64,000 bases of DNA from Muricomes intestini (lineage in GTDB: Bacteria; Bacillota; Clostridia; Lachnospirales; Lachnospiraceae). This document shows, piece after piece, positions 16,894 to 24,845 of the stretch (within the stretch, counting starts at the first letter, position 1; every line of letters starts with the position of its first letter). The translations under genes and the position numbers were made by a program. The stretch lies in contig NZ_SLZZ01000016.1 in NCBI RefSeq assembly GCF_004346165.1, forward strand, positions 1 to 64,000, given 5' to 3'. The notes beneath the pieces are model-generated. The model searched no databases. It was not told the DNA's origin and saw only the letters and a list, made by a program, of their open reading frames with translations.

Positions 16894-18411
16894 TTACGTA
16901 ATAGGCGCAGGGTTGAAAATGCATAAATCATTATGCAGTTCATATTTCTCAGCAGCAGATTTTTCTTCGCCACCCGCAACTCTGAGAATCTTGTTGAACA
17001 ACTCTGTTCCCACTGTTTCAATATCAGATTCTCCTGTAGCCACAGGCCCGGCATTTACATCAATGAGATCACCCCATTGTTCTTTCATTTCATTTCTGGA
17101 GCAAACTTTAATAACCGGTGCCGCTGCCAGGCCGTAAGGAGTTCCTCTGCCAGTCATAAAAACCTGCAATGTAATACCCGAAGCTAATTGGCATGGTCCA
17201 CATACAATGTCACTTGCAGGTGTAGCAGCAAAAATCAATCCTTTTTTTGTAGGCAATTCAGCCGGTGACAATACCTCCGCTATGGGTGATGTACCAGATT
17301 TCGCGATAGACCCCATCGCCTTTTCAACAATATTACAAAGTCCGCCTTTTTTGTTTCCCGGAGTCGGGTTGGCGCTGCGGTCTACTTCACCCTCTTCCAG
17401 ATAATGATCATACCATTTCATTTCCTTTGCCAACTTGTCACATACGGCTTGATCGACACATCGCTGGGCAATGTAGTGCACCCCATCCCTGACTTCCGTT
17501 ACCTCTGAAAACATAACAGTTGCTCCGCCCTGCACCAGCATATCCGCCGCATACCCGGCCGCCGGATTAGCCGACACACCGGAAAATGCATCACTTCCTC
17601 CACATTGCAGACCAATACATAGCTCTGACAAGGGCAGCTCTTCCCTTTCTCTTTTATTAAGAACTTTTAGCTTTTCTTCAGCAACTTTCATCAGCTTATC
17701 AACCATAGCTTCAAATCCTTTTTCTTTCTGCAGGATAACCACATTTTCTTCTGTAATTTCATCTTGATTTAAAAGCTTGTCAACCGTGAGTTTTTCACAT
17801 CCCAGCCCAACAACCATCAGTTCTCCTCCAAAATTAGGGTTTCTTACCAGGTTATGTAAAGTGCGAATTGGAATGACTGCCTCCGGAGCATTAATTGCCA
17901 CTCCACATCCATATGCATGGTTGATGGGTACAATATCGTCCACATTAGAATACTTGGGCAATAACTCTTTTCTCATTCTTTCCACAGCTACATTCAACAC
18001 CCCGGTTACACATTGAACCGTTGTACTGATACCAAGTATATTTCTCGTACCGGCATACCCTCCATTTGGATTCTTGAAGCCCCGGAATGTTCTTCTTACA
18101 GGCTCAGGCAATTCTGGCGCAAGATTCGTTCCACAGGCCAGTTCATCTACAGATGGGACATTGGGAAGTTCCAGCATAAATTCGTTTATCCAGTCCCCCC
18201 TTTCGATTGTCCTCAGGGCATATCCAAGTGCCACACCATACCGGATAACCTCATTACCTTCTTCAATCCTTTGCAAAGCCACTTTGTGCGCCTGTGGTAT
18301 TTCCTGATTGGCAGTCAAACCGCCGCCAAGGTCTGTTCCTGCAGGAATATCTCGTATTGCTATGGCTACATTATCCCTGTCATTCACTTTTACCAATAAC
18401 TTCTTTTCCAT
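16894..18411 (-). CDS. UxaA/GarD-family sugar-acid dehydratase
   Basis: 505 residues. An N-terminal SAF-type domain (about 1-95) precedes the UxaA catalytic domain, the one-chain layout of altronate and galactarate dehydratases (about 495-525 residues). Recognisable segments are NHAYGCGVAINAPEA (about 165), GLGCE, LQCGGSDAFSGVSANPA (about 270) and GPCQLASGITLQVFMTGRGTPYG (split; about 405-425). These iron-dependent enzymes dehydrate aldonates to 2-keto-3-deoxy acids. AGGAGG lies before the ATG. The true substrate here is unknown; a DapA-type aldolase nearby could cleave the product. Confidence 0.88.
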   Translation of the reverse strand: MEKKLLVKVNDRDNVAIAIRDIPAGTDLGGGLTANQEIPQAHKVALQRIEEGNEVIRYGVALGYALRTIERGDWINEFMLELPNVPSVDELACGTNLAPELPEPVRRTFRGFKNPNGGYAGTRNILGISTTVQCVTGVLNVAVERMRKELLPKYSNVDDIVPINHAYGCGVAINAPEAVIPIRTLHNLVRNPNFGGELMVVGLGCEKLTVDKLLNQDEITEENVVILQKEKGFEAMVDKLMKVAEEKLKVLNKREREELPLSELCIGLQCGGSDAFSGVSANPAAGYAADMLVQGGATVMFSEVTEVRDGVHYIAQRCVDQAVCDKLAKEMKWYDHYLEEGEVDRSANPTPGNKKGGLCNIVEKAMGSIAKSGTSPIAEVLSPAELPTKKGLIFAATPASDIVCGPCQLASGITLQVFMTGRGTPYGLAAAPVIKVCSRNEMKEQWGDLIDVNAGPVATGESDIETVGTELFNKILRVAGGEEKSAAEKYELHNDLCIFNPAPIT

Positions 18412-18434
18412 TCAGCAACCTCCTAGATTCATTT

Positions 18435-18635
18435 GTAACGGTTCAGCCATCAGCTCGATTCCACCCCAAGGGTACCGTCCTTGTTAAACAACCACACTAC
18501 GGTTGCTAACCAAGGACATGTGCTGCGCTTCATCTCGCTGTGGCAGAGCGCCATATGAATTTTCGGCAGCATATGCATACGAAAGCAAGCTTTCTCCTGC
18601 CTACGCTGTCGAAAATTCGCATGGCTGAACTATTA
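18435..18635. repeat. Repeat family A, full copy 2 (with internal insert)
   Basis: Begins GTAACGGTTCAGCCAT and ends ATGGCTGAACTATTAC, so the ends are inverted repeats. Inside, GAATTTTCGGCAGC pairs with GCTGTCGAAAATTC. Relative to the 145-bp copy at 59477 it carries about 57 extra bases that form their own hairpin (GTCCTTG...CAAGGAC). It sits between the divergent dehydratase and LysR genes. It contains no coding sequence I can support. Confidence 0.75.
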
Positions 18636-18731
18636 CATTCATTTTATCCCCAGTATAATATAGACTTTTCTCTAAATACAGCTTATAATATTAATTGTTT
18701 CCTTAATTTTTCTTATAGAAAGGAACTGGCC

Positions 18732-19640
18732 ATGGATTTAAAGCAATTAGAATACATCGTAAAAATCGCTGAAGAAAACAGTATTACCAGAGCTGCCGAG
18801 AAGCTTTTTATTACACAATCAGCACTGAACCAGCAGCTATTAAAATTAGAAAAAGAACTTGGTACTGATCTTTTCGTTCGTTCCCGTACCAATTGGCACC
18901 TGACAGAAGCCGGTAAAATATATATTGCTTCTGCGCAAAAGATAATTTCCATAAAAAAAGATGCTTATAATCGGATATATGATCTTACAGAAGCACAAAA
19001 GGGCAGACTTTCTGTAGGATTTACTCACAACCGGGGAACAGTTATGTTTTCTTCTGTCTATCCTGAATTCCACAAAAGACATGCCGGTATTATTGTCAAG
19101 CCAGTAGAATTATCGGTGGAGGAACAAATGCATGAAATCGCTCAAGGTAATCTTGACATTGGTTTTTTAACTCTTCCAGCTCCAAAAGAAAAAGGCCCTC
19201 TAGGATATGTACCAATTAAGAAGGAAGAGATTTTTCTTGCCATTCCTCCCCGCCATCCTTACAGCAAATATGCCCAAAATAACACTCTGCCCTTCTCAGA
19301 AGGAGATTTATATGAATTGCGTGAAGAACCCTTTGTTCTTATGGACCAATCCTCAACTATCCGACCGCTTATTGACCCTCTCTTTGAAAGCTGTGGGTTT
19401 AAGCCGCAGGTTTTATTCGAAACCACAAGCACATATACAATTATAGCAATGATTGAGTCCGAAATATGCTGTGGCCTAATCCCCGGACATTACATTGATC
19501 CTTCAAATAAAAAAATATGTTACTTTTCCCTACCCTCTCACCCTGTCTGGGACATAGTCGCATGTTATAATAAAAATCGCTATCAAAGTGCTGCCGCAAA
19601 AGATTTTATTTCTATTGTGCAGCAATTTTGGAATCATTAA
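18732..19640 (+). CDS. LysR-family transcriptional regulator
   Basis: 302 residues from the ATG at 18732 (AGGA seven bases before). A longer in-frame extension to 18540 reads through the repeat element and is rejected. Classic N-terminal winged helix (MDLKQLEYIVKIAEENSITR, ITQSALNQQLLKLEKELG) and a two-lobed effector domain. It is divergent from the UxaA-type dehydratase and 14 bases before a FadR-type regulator gene, so it probably controls one or both catabolic runs. Effector unknown. Confidence 0.92.
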   Translation: MDLKQLEYIVKIAEENSITRAAEKLFITQSALNQQLLKLEKELGTDLFVRSRTNWHLTEAGKIYIASAQKIISIKKDAYNRIYDLTEAQKGRLSVGFTHNRGTVMFSSVYPEFHKRHAGIIVKPVELSVEEQMHEIAQGNLDIGFLTLPAPKEKGPLGYVPIKKEEIFLAIPPRHPYSKYAQNNTLPFSEGDLYELREEPFVLMDQSSTIRPLIDPLFESCGFKPQVLFETTSTYTIIAMIESEICCGLIPGHYIDPSNKKICYFSLPSHPVWDIVACYNKNRYQSAAAKDFISIVQQFWNH

Positions 19641-19654
19641 AAGGAGGATTTGAG

Positions 19655-20329
19655 GTGAGCAAATTAAATAGGCATTCTTTGGCCGAGAAAACTGCAGATG
19701 TATTGCTAAACATGATTTATTGCAATAACTATGGAATAGGTTCAAAGCTTCCCAATGAGCACGAACTTGCTGAAGAATTGGAGGTGGGACGAAACACTCT
19801 GAGGGATGCAATCAAAATACTGGTTTCCAAAAATATCTTAGAGGTTCGAAAAGGATCAGGTACTTTTGTATCAAAGCGTATGTTAATAAGTGATGATCCT
19901 CTTGGACTATCTCAAATTTATGATAAGAAAAAAATGTCTGAGGATTTAATACAGCTGCGCATTTTAATTGAGCCCAAAATGGCCGCTTTGGCTGCCCAGA
20001 ACGCATCTGCGAAAGAACGCCGGGCATTATTAGAGCTTTGTGATGAGATGGAGCTGCTATTCAGAGAGAAGAAATCTTATCTCCTTAAAGATTTAGAATT
20101 TCATTCTCTTATAGCTTCCAGCAGTAAAAATCTTGTAGTCAGTAACATTATCCCCTCTATACATCAGGCCCTGCTGCTGCAGCATAGCATGCCAAAAGAG
20201 CTGTTGGGCGCCAAAACCATCGCGGTGCATCGTAATATAGCCAATGCAATCAATCATGTTAAATCCAGCGATGCCTATGACAGTATGTTAATGCATCTAA
20301 TACAGAACAGCGAACGCATTGAAAGATAA
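19655..20329 (+). CDS. GntR/FadR-family transcriptional regulator
   Basis: 224 residues from a GTG at 19655, seven bases after AGGAGG. The winged helix is typical GntR (SKLPNEHELAEELEVGRNTL, then RKGSGTFV; about 28-75). The FCD-type all-helical domain follows, with a probable metal/ligand site around DLEFHSLIA (about 147). FadR-subfamily regulators respond to hydroxy or sugar acids, in keeping with the flanking dehydratase, dehydrogenases and aldolase. Confidence 0.9.
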   Translation: MSKLNRHSLAEKTADVLLNMIYCNNYGIGSKLPNEHELAEELEVGRNTLRDAIKILVSKNILEVRKGSGTFVSKRMLISDDPLGLSQIYDKKKMSEDLIQLRILIEPKMAALAAQNASAKERRALLELCDEMELLFREKKSYLLKDLEFHSLIASSSKNLVVSNIIPSIHQALLLQHSMPKELLGAKTIAVHRNIANAINHVKSSDAYDSMLMHLIQNSERIER

Positions 20330-20457
20330 ACATTAGAACAGATTTGTCCTGTTTATTCAATAACAAGGGGAAAGCTGTTCTTTTTTTAATGGCAATATTG
20401 CAAGCACACAAAGACCAGATTACAATTCCTATAAACAAATGTAAGGGGGTTGTACTC

Positions 20458-21909
20458 ATGTATAGCTATGATGTAGTAGTGATTGGAGCCGGAGTTGTAG
20501 GATGTGCAATCGCAAGAGAGCTTTCCAGATATAAGCTTCGAATATGTGTACTTGAAAAAGAGCTTGACGTTGCATATGGTAATTCAAGTCGTAATACAGG
20601 TATGCTGCATGCCGGTTTTACTTATAAACCCGGCTCACTAAAAGCAATTTGTGCAGTAGAAGGAAATCGTGAGTTTAATCAGATTGCACGGGAGCTAGAT
20701 GTTCCTTTTAGGCGCAGTGGAAAAGTTGTCGTTGGTTTTACCGATACTGATTACAACAACATATTAAAATACAAGTCAATCGGTGAATTAAACGGTGTAG
20801 ATGGCCTGGAAATCATTGATAAGAAGCAGTTGAGCCAAATTGAGCCAAATGCCCGTGGTGAATTCGCAATGTATAGTCCTATGTCAGGAATTTTAGATCC
20901 TATACAGTACACAATAGCCCTAGCCGAAAATGCACATCAAAATGGAGTGCATTTTCGCTTCAATAGTGAGGTGCTGGGTTTAAAAACAGATAATAGCCAC
21001 TATCAGATTACAACAAATAATGGCATGGTAACATCACGGTGGGTAATCAACAGTGCCGGAATGTACAGCACAAAAATCTCGGATATGCTAGGTATTACTG
21101 GTTATGTCACAAGAGGCTTCAAGGGTGAATATTATGTACTCGACAAAAAAGCCGGTATTGGGTTAAGGACCCCTGTATATCCTGCTCCCAATGAAAAGGG
21201 AGGGTTTGCCACACATGCAACAATTACTATTGACGGTAATGTATTGGTGGGACCAGACTCATATATTACAGAAGGAAAAGAGGATTATTCTACTACCAGA
21301 GAACATCTTTCGGGTCTTGTTAAAGATAGTTCACAAATGTTTGATAAAGTCCGCCCCGAATTTTTTATCAGAACATTTGCCGGTATCCGTTGGAAATTAG
21401 TTAATCCGGATACCGGTGAAGTGCAGGATTTTGTTTTGGAGCGCAGGGAAGATGCCCCTCATGCAATTAATCTCGTAGGTATAGAATCTCCCGGTATAAC
21501 ATGTGCACTCCCTCTTGCAAGACGTGTAGTCCAAAAGATGCAGGAAATCGATTCATTGATTTCCAATCCTGATTTTTGTCCTTATCGGAAAGGAATTACA
21601 AGATTCTCTGAATTGTCTTTAGAAGAGAAAGAAAAACTTGTCCGAGATAACCCTCTGTACGGTGAAATAGCCTGCAGATGTGAATCAGTAACAAAGGCCG
21701 AGATTCTTCAGGCTATACATAATCCTTTGGGTGTGCACACTGTAGCGGGCATCAAAAACCGTACACGTGCAACCATGGGGCGCTGTCAGGGTGGCTACTG
21801 CGAGACGAGAATCACCAAAATGATACAGGAGGAGCTAAACATATCCGAAAAAGAAGTTCTATACCAACATAAAGATTCATACATGTTTGTGGGAAAGGTA
21901 AGGGGATAA
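20458..21909 (+). CDS. GlpA-like FAD-dependent dehydrogenase with BFD [2Fe-2S] domain
   Basis: 483 residues from the ATG at 20458 (AAGGGGG eight bases before). The N-terminal FAD motif is DVVVIGAGVVGCAIARELS; the DAO-type domain runs to about 375. The C-terminal BFD-like domain has CRCE and GRCQGGYC cysteine pairs, a [2Fe-2S] site as in anaerobic glycerol-3-phosphate dehydrogenase GlpA. It forms an operon with a second flavoprotein and a DUF1667 protein, the clostridial GlpABC-like three-subunit set. No glpK or glpF lies nearby, so the substrate may be another 2-hydroxy acid or amine. Confidence 0.87.
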   Translation: MYSYDVVVIGAGVVGCAIARELSRYKLRICVLEKELDVAYGNSSRNTGMLHAGFTYKPGSLKAICAVEGNREFNQIARELDVPFRRSGKVVVGFTDTDYNNILKYKSIGELNGVDGLEIIDKKQLSQIEPNARGEFAMYSPMSGILDPIQYTIALAENAHQNGVHFRFNSEVLGLKTDNSHYQITTNNGMVTSRWVINSAGMYSTKISDMLGITGYVTRGFKGEYYVLDKKAGIGLRTPVYPAPNEKGGFATHATITIDGNVLVGPDSYITEGKEDYSTTREHLSGLVKDSSQMFDKVRPEFFIRTFAGIRWKLVNPDTGEVQDFVLERREDAPHAINLVGIESPGITCALPLARRVVQKMQEIDSLISNPDFCPYRKGITRFSELSLEEKEKLVRDNPLYGEIACRCESVTKAEILQAIHNPLGVHTVAGIKNRTRATMGRCQGGYCETRITKMIQEELNISEKEVLYQHKDSYMFVGKVRG

Positions 21910-21913
21910 TCAT

Positions 21914-23152
21914 ATGCTAAAGAAAGATGTTATTATAATCGGCGGCGGACCTGCAGGGCTTGCCGCTGCTATAAAACTATATGATGAGGGCATCCGGGAT
22001 ATTTTGATTATTGAGCGCGAGAAGTATTTGGGCGGCATTTTACGTCAATGTATTCATGATGGATTCGGTCTCACTCGTTTCAAAGTGACCCTGAGCGGTC
22101 CGGAGTACGCTCAACGTTTTATTGACGAAGCAAAACAACGGGATATTAAATATGTGACAGAGACTACTGTTATCAATCTTTCACATGAAAAAGTAGTAAC
22201 TACTTCTTCTTCCGGAGGAATCATGCAATATAAAGCAAAGGCTGTTGTATTAGCCATGGGCTGCAGAGAAAGGACAAGGCATGCCCTAAGCATTCCAGGT
22301 ACACGTCCATCAGGCATTTATACTGCCGGCGTCGCACAATCATATGTAAACCTTCAAAATAAAATGCCCGGAAAAGAGGTTATTATTTTAGGCTCGGGTG
22401 ATATCGGCATGATTATGGCGCGCCGCATGACCTTAGAGGGCGCACATGTAAAAGGCGTCTTTGAAATACAGCCTTATCCCAGCGGCTTACCCAGAAATAT
22501 TGAACAATGTCTAAATGACTATGGAATTCCACTCCAACTAAGCCACACTGTTATAGAAATCATCGGCACCTCACGCCTGGAAGGCGTTGTGATTGCAGAG
22601 GTGGATGAAAACTTCACACCTATTCCCGGAACCGAAGTAACCTATTCTTGTGATACATTAATTTTGTCCGTTGGTTTAATTCCGGAAAATGAATTATCGC
22701 TGGCAGCAGGTGTAACCTTGGATTCAAGAACAAAGGGTGCTTTAGTTGACGAATCATATCAGACAAATGTCAATGGTATATTCGCCGCGGGCAACGTACT
22801 TCATGTGCACGACTTAGTTGACTTTGTTTCTCTTGAGGGAGAGCGCTTAGCTCAATCTGTGGCAGCATATGTCAGACATCAGTGTACTTCCCCCATTCAA
22901 ACGGTTCCGATTATCACAGATAAACTAATTGGTTATACCGTTCCGCAAAATATTTCTGCAGACCATGACTTCATATTATCTCTACGTGTCCGCAAGCCTC
23001 TCAGAGACTGTAATATAGAGATATGCAGCAAAGAAATGTTAATTAAAAAAGTACATCTGAAAAAGGCGCTGCCTGCAGAAATGATTCAAATACCAGTAAA
23101 GAAAGATAAACTTCATGGCGCTGAAAAGTTGGAGGTGAAGGTACTATGCTAA
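21914..23152 (+). CDS. FAD/NAD(P)-dependent oxidoreductase subunit
   Basis: 412 residues. Two Rossmann motifs: FAD at the N-terminus (DVIIIGGGPAGLAAAIKL) and NAD(P)-type EVIILGSGDIGMIMARRM (about 155-172). ATIGxNVL-like end FAAGNVLHVHDLVDFVS (about 292) resembles the pyridine nucleotide-disulfide oxidoreductase family. It starts four bases after the GlpA-like gene. In homologous three-gene sets it is the electron-transfer partner of the dehydrogenase. Confidence 0.87.
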   Translation: MLKKDVIIIGGGPAGLAAAIKLYDEGIRDILIIEREKYLGGILRQCIHDGFGLTRFKVTLSGPEYAQRFIDEAKQRDIKYVTETTVINLSHEKVVTTSSSGGIMQYKAKAVVLAMGCRERTRHALSIPGTRPSGIYTAGVAQSYVNLQNKMPGKEVIILGSGDIGMIMARRMTLEGAHVKGVFEIQPYPSGLPRNIEQCLNDYGIPLQLSHTVIEIIGTSRLEGVVIAEVDENFTPIPGTEVTYSCDTLILSVGLIPENELSLAAGVTLDSRTKGALVDESYQTNVNGIFAAGNVLHVHDLVDFVSLEGERLAQSVAAYVRHQCTSPIQTVPIITDKLIGYTVPQNISADHDFILSLRVRKPLRDCNIEICSKEMLIKKVHLKKALPAEMIQIPVKKDKLHGAEKLEVKVLC

Positions 23153-23523
23153 AAGAATTAACCTGTATCATGTGTCCTATTGGGTGTGATCTTGAAATAG
23201 AAGTGACAGATAAAGAAATAATAAGCATAACCGGAAATAACTGCCCCAAAGGCAGGGATTATGCCTGGCAAGAAATAACAAATCCTATGCGGAACATTGC
23301 CACCTCTCTTTTAGTAAACGGTGGAGACCAGCCCTTGGTAAGTATCCGCCTGGATCAGCCAATTGAGAAGGACAAGATTTTCAAAGTTATGAGTGAAATT
23401 AAAAAAGTACAGGTGAATGCTCCTGTTAAAATCGGTTCCGTACTTATCGAAGATATAGCAAGTACTGGCAGCAATATTATCGCAACAAAAAACGTTCAAA
23501 AAAGGGAAAATTATGTTATCTGA
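23146..23523 (+). CDS. DUF1667 domain protein
   Basis: 125 residues. Conserved cysteines in CIMCPIGCDLEIEV (about 7-20) and NCPKGRDYAWQE (about 32) are likely metal or Fe-S ligands; the family is regularly the third gene after GlpA-like and FAD-oxidoreductase genes in Clostridia. It overlaps the preceding gene by seven bases. It probably serves as a small electron-transfer or assembly subunit; its function has not been defined. Confidence 0.88.
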   Translation: MLKELTCIMCPIGCDLEIEVTDKEIISITGNNCPKGRDYAWQEITNPMRNIATSLLVNGGDQPLVSIRLDQPIEKDKIFKVMSEIKKVQVNAPVKIGSVLIEDIASTGSNIIATKNVQKRENYVI

Positions 23524-23596
23524 AGAATATTATAAAAGCGTTTCCCAAAAGATTCCGCTTGAACTCCATAGAGTAACAGGCGGAATCTTAACATAA
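23513..23596 (+). CDS. 27-codon ORF overlapping the DUF1667 stop
   Basis: ATG at 23513, after AAGGGAAAATT, overlapping the DUF1667 stop, and ending TAA at 23594-23596. The peptide (starts MLSEEYYKSV, ends VTGGILT) is not recognised. It may be the coupled remains of a fourth operon gene cut short by rearrangement, or a chance ORF. Its second half coincides with a 10-bp-stem hairpin, which argues for caution. Confidence 0.25.
   Translation: MLSEEYYKSVSQKIPLELHRVTGGILT
23549..23589. terminator. Hairpin between convergent operons
   Basis: AAGATTCCGC (23549-23558) and GCGGAATCTT (23580-23589) form a perfect 10-bp stem between the DUF1667 gene and the DapA-like gene, which converge. The following T-run is weak on both strands, so it may be a modest bidirectional terminator. 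Confidence 0.5.
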
Positions 23597-23631
23597 TAAA
23601 CAACACTTTTTCATCATTTCTCATCGAAGAT

Positions 23632-24519
23632 TCAAACTAATCCCATTTCAGTCAGCACTTTATGTAGTTTTTCTTTTTCTTCCGGCTTTAGCTCTGCTAT
23701 TGGCTCCAGACATTTTCCTACAGGAATTCCTTCTTGAACCAGACCTTCTTTTATTACCGCCGGGAAAGTACCCATACTACATGCAATACGAAGCGGCGCT
23801 AATACAAACTGTGCATCAAGAGCGCCTTTCATATCCCCACTCATGTATTTATCATATATATCTGCGGTAATTCTGGGTGCTACATTCGCACAGGATGCAA
23901 CAGCACCTGTTGCTCCATAGCAAAGAGCAGCATAAATCAGCGTATCTCTCCCCATCAGAACAGAAAAATTTTTTTCTATAGTCAGCCTAATGTATTCTGC
24001 TGTATTTGTCATGTCACCCGTACTGTCCTTTACAGCGACAATATTATCAATATCTGCCAGCTTTGCAACTGTTGCAGGGCTAATCGTAATATTGGTCTTG
24101 GGACAATTATTATACAGGACAATCGGAAGTGTGGTGCTGGCTGCAATTGTTGCAAAATAATCATATAGCTCTTCTTGTGTCTGTGAAATAAACATTGGTG
24201 TCAAAACAGATACTGCATCAACACCTACCTCTTCACAAATTTTAATTAATTCAATAACGCCTCTTGTAGTAATATGGTTAGCTCCTCCGTAGACTGGCAC
24301 CCGGCCTGCAGCTTCCTCTTTAACCATTTCAAGAATTTTTCTGTATGTTTCATTATTAAATGCATAGAATTCACCGGTCGTTCCCACTGGAAAAAGACCA
24401 TGTACACCGTTTTCAATCAGATGATTAACCAGCTGCCTTAACACTGGAAAATTTACCTCTCCATCATCCTTTAGTGGTGTAATAATTGGTGGGATTATCC
24501 CCTTTGGTATAAAGTTCAT
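23632..24519 (-). CDS. DapA/NanA-family aldolase (dihydrodipicolinate synthase-like)
   Basis: 295 residues, class I aldolase TIM barrel. GTTGEF (about 45), the tyrosine motif YNNCPKT (about 137) and the Schiff-base lysine in IVAVKDSTGDM (about 165) are present. Members include 2-keto-3-deoxygluconate aldolase and N-acetylneuraminate lyase as well as DapA; context with a UxaA-type dehydratase favours a 2-keto-3-deoxy acid aldolase. AAAGGAG precedes the ATG. It has its own upstream region with two palindromes and lies next to a PrpR-like regulator. Confidence 0.88.
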   Translation of the reverse strand: MNFIPKGIIPPIITPLKDDGEVNFPVLRQLVNHLIENGVHGLFPVGTTGEFYAFNNETYRKILEMVKEEAAGRVPVYGGANHITTRGVIELIKICEEVGVDAVSVLTPMFISQTQEELYDYFATIAASTTLPIVLYNNCPKTNITISPATVAKLADIDNIVAVKDSTGDMTNTAEYIRLTIEKNFSVLMGRDTLIYAALCYGATGAVASCANVAPRITADIYDKYMSGDMKGALDAQFVLAPLRIACSMGTFPAVIKEGLVQEGIPVGKCLEPIAELKPEEKEKLHKVLTEMGLV

Positions 24520-24627
24520 TTTATTTTCTCCTTTTTGATTTTCTTCCGATTTTATTTTATAGAATTAAGGAGAAAAAAACTACTGACGAAACGTCTAACA
24601 ATAGTACCTACTTTTTGTCCCTATACA

Positions 24628-24644
24628 CAACATTTCAAATGTTG
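24628..24644. promoter_or_regulatory. Perfect palindrome upstream of the DapA-like gene
   Basis: CAACATTT-C-AAATGTTG, eight-base arms, about 110 bases before the DapA-like ATG (minus strand). TTTCAAAATTTGAAA at 24759-24773 is a second perfect palindrome nearer the PrpR-like gene. Both fit operators in the 326-base gap between the aldolase and the regulator; no gene lies in this gap. Confidence 0.45.
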
Positions 24645-24845
24645 AATCTTATATTTCATTCTATTGCAATATCCCTTTTTTCTTGCGCCTCATTCTTTTC
24701 AGCTAGCCCTCGGCAAAACCTTCTTGTGCATCATTTAAGGCATCATTTAAGTTATATATTTCAAAATTTGAAAGATTATTAATTTGTCACAAAATTCATC
24801 CTACAAAAGCATTAATTTATCACATTTAAGGCTTATTCCCGCTTC

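Noticed and set aside
18540-18731. N-terminal extension of the LysR protein by 64 codons
   Set aside because: The extension is read from the repeat element; the ATG at 18732 has a ribosome binding site and starts the usual LysR N-terminus.
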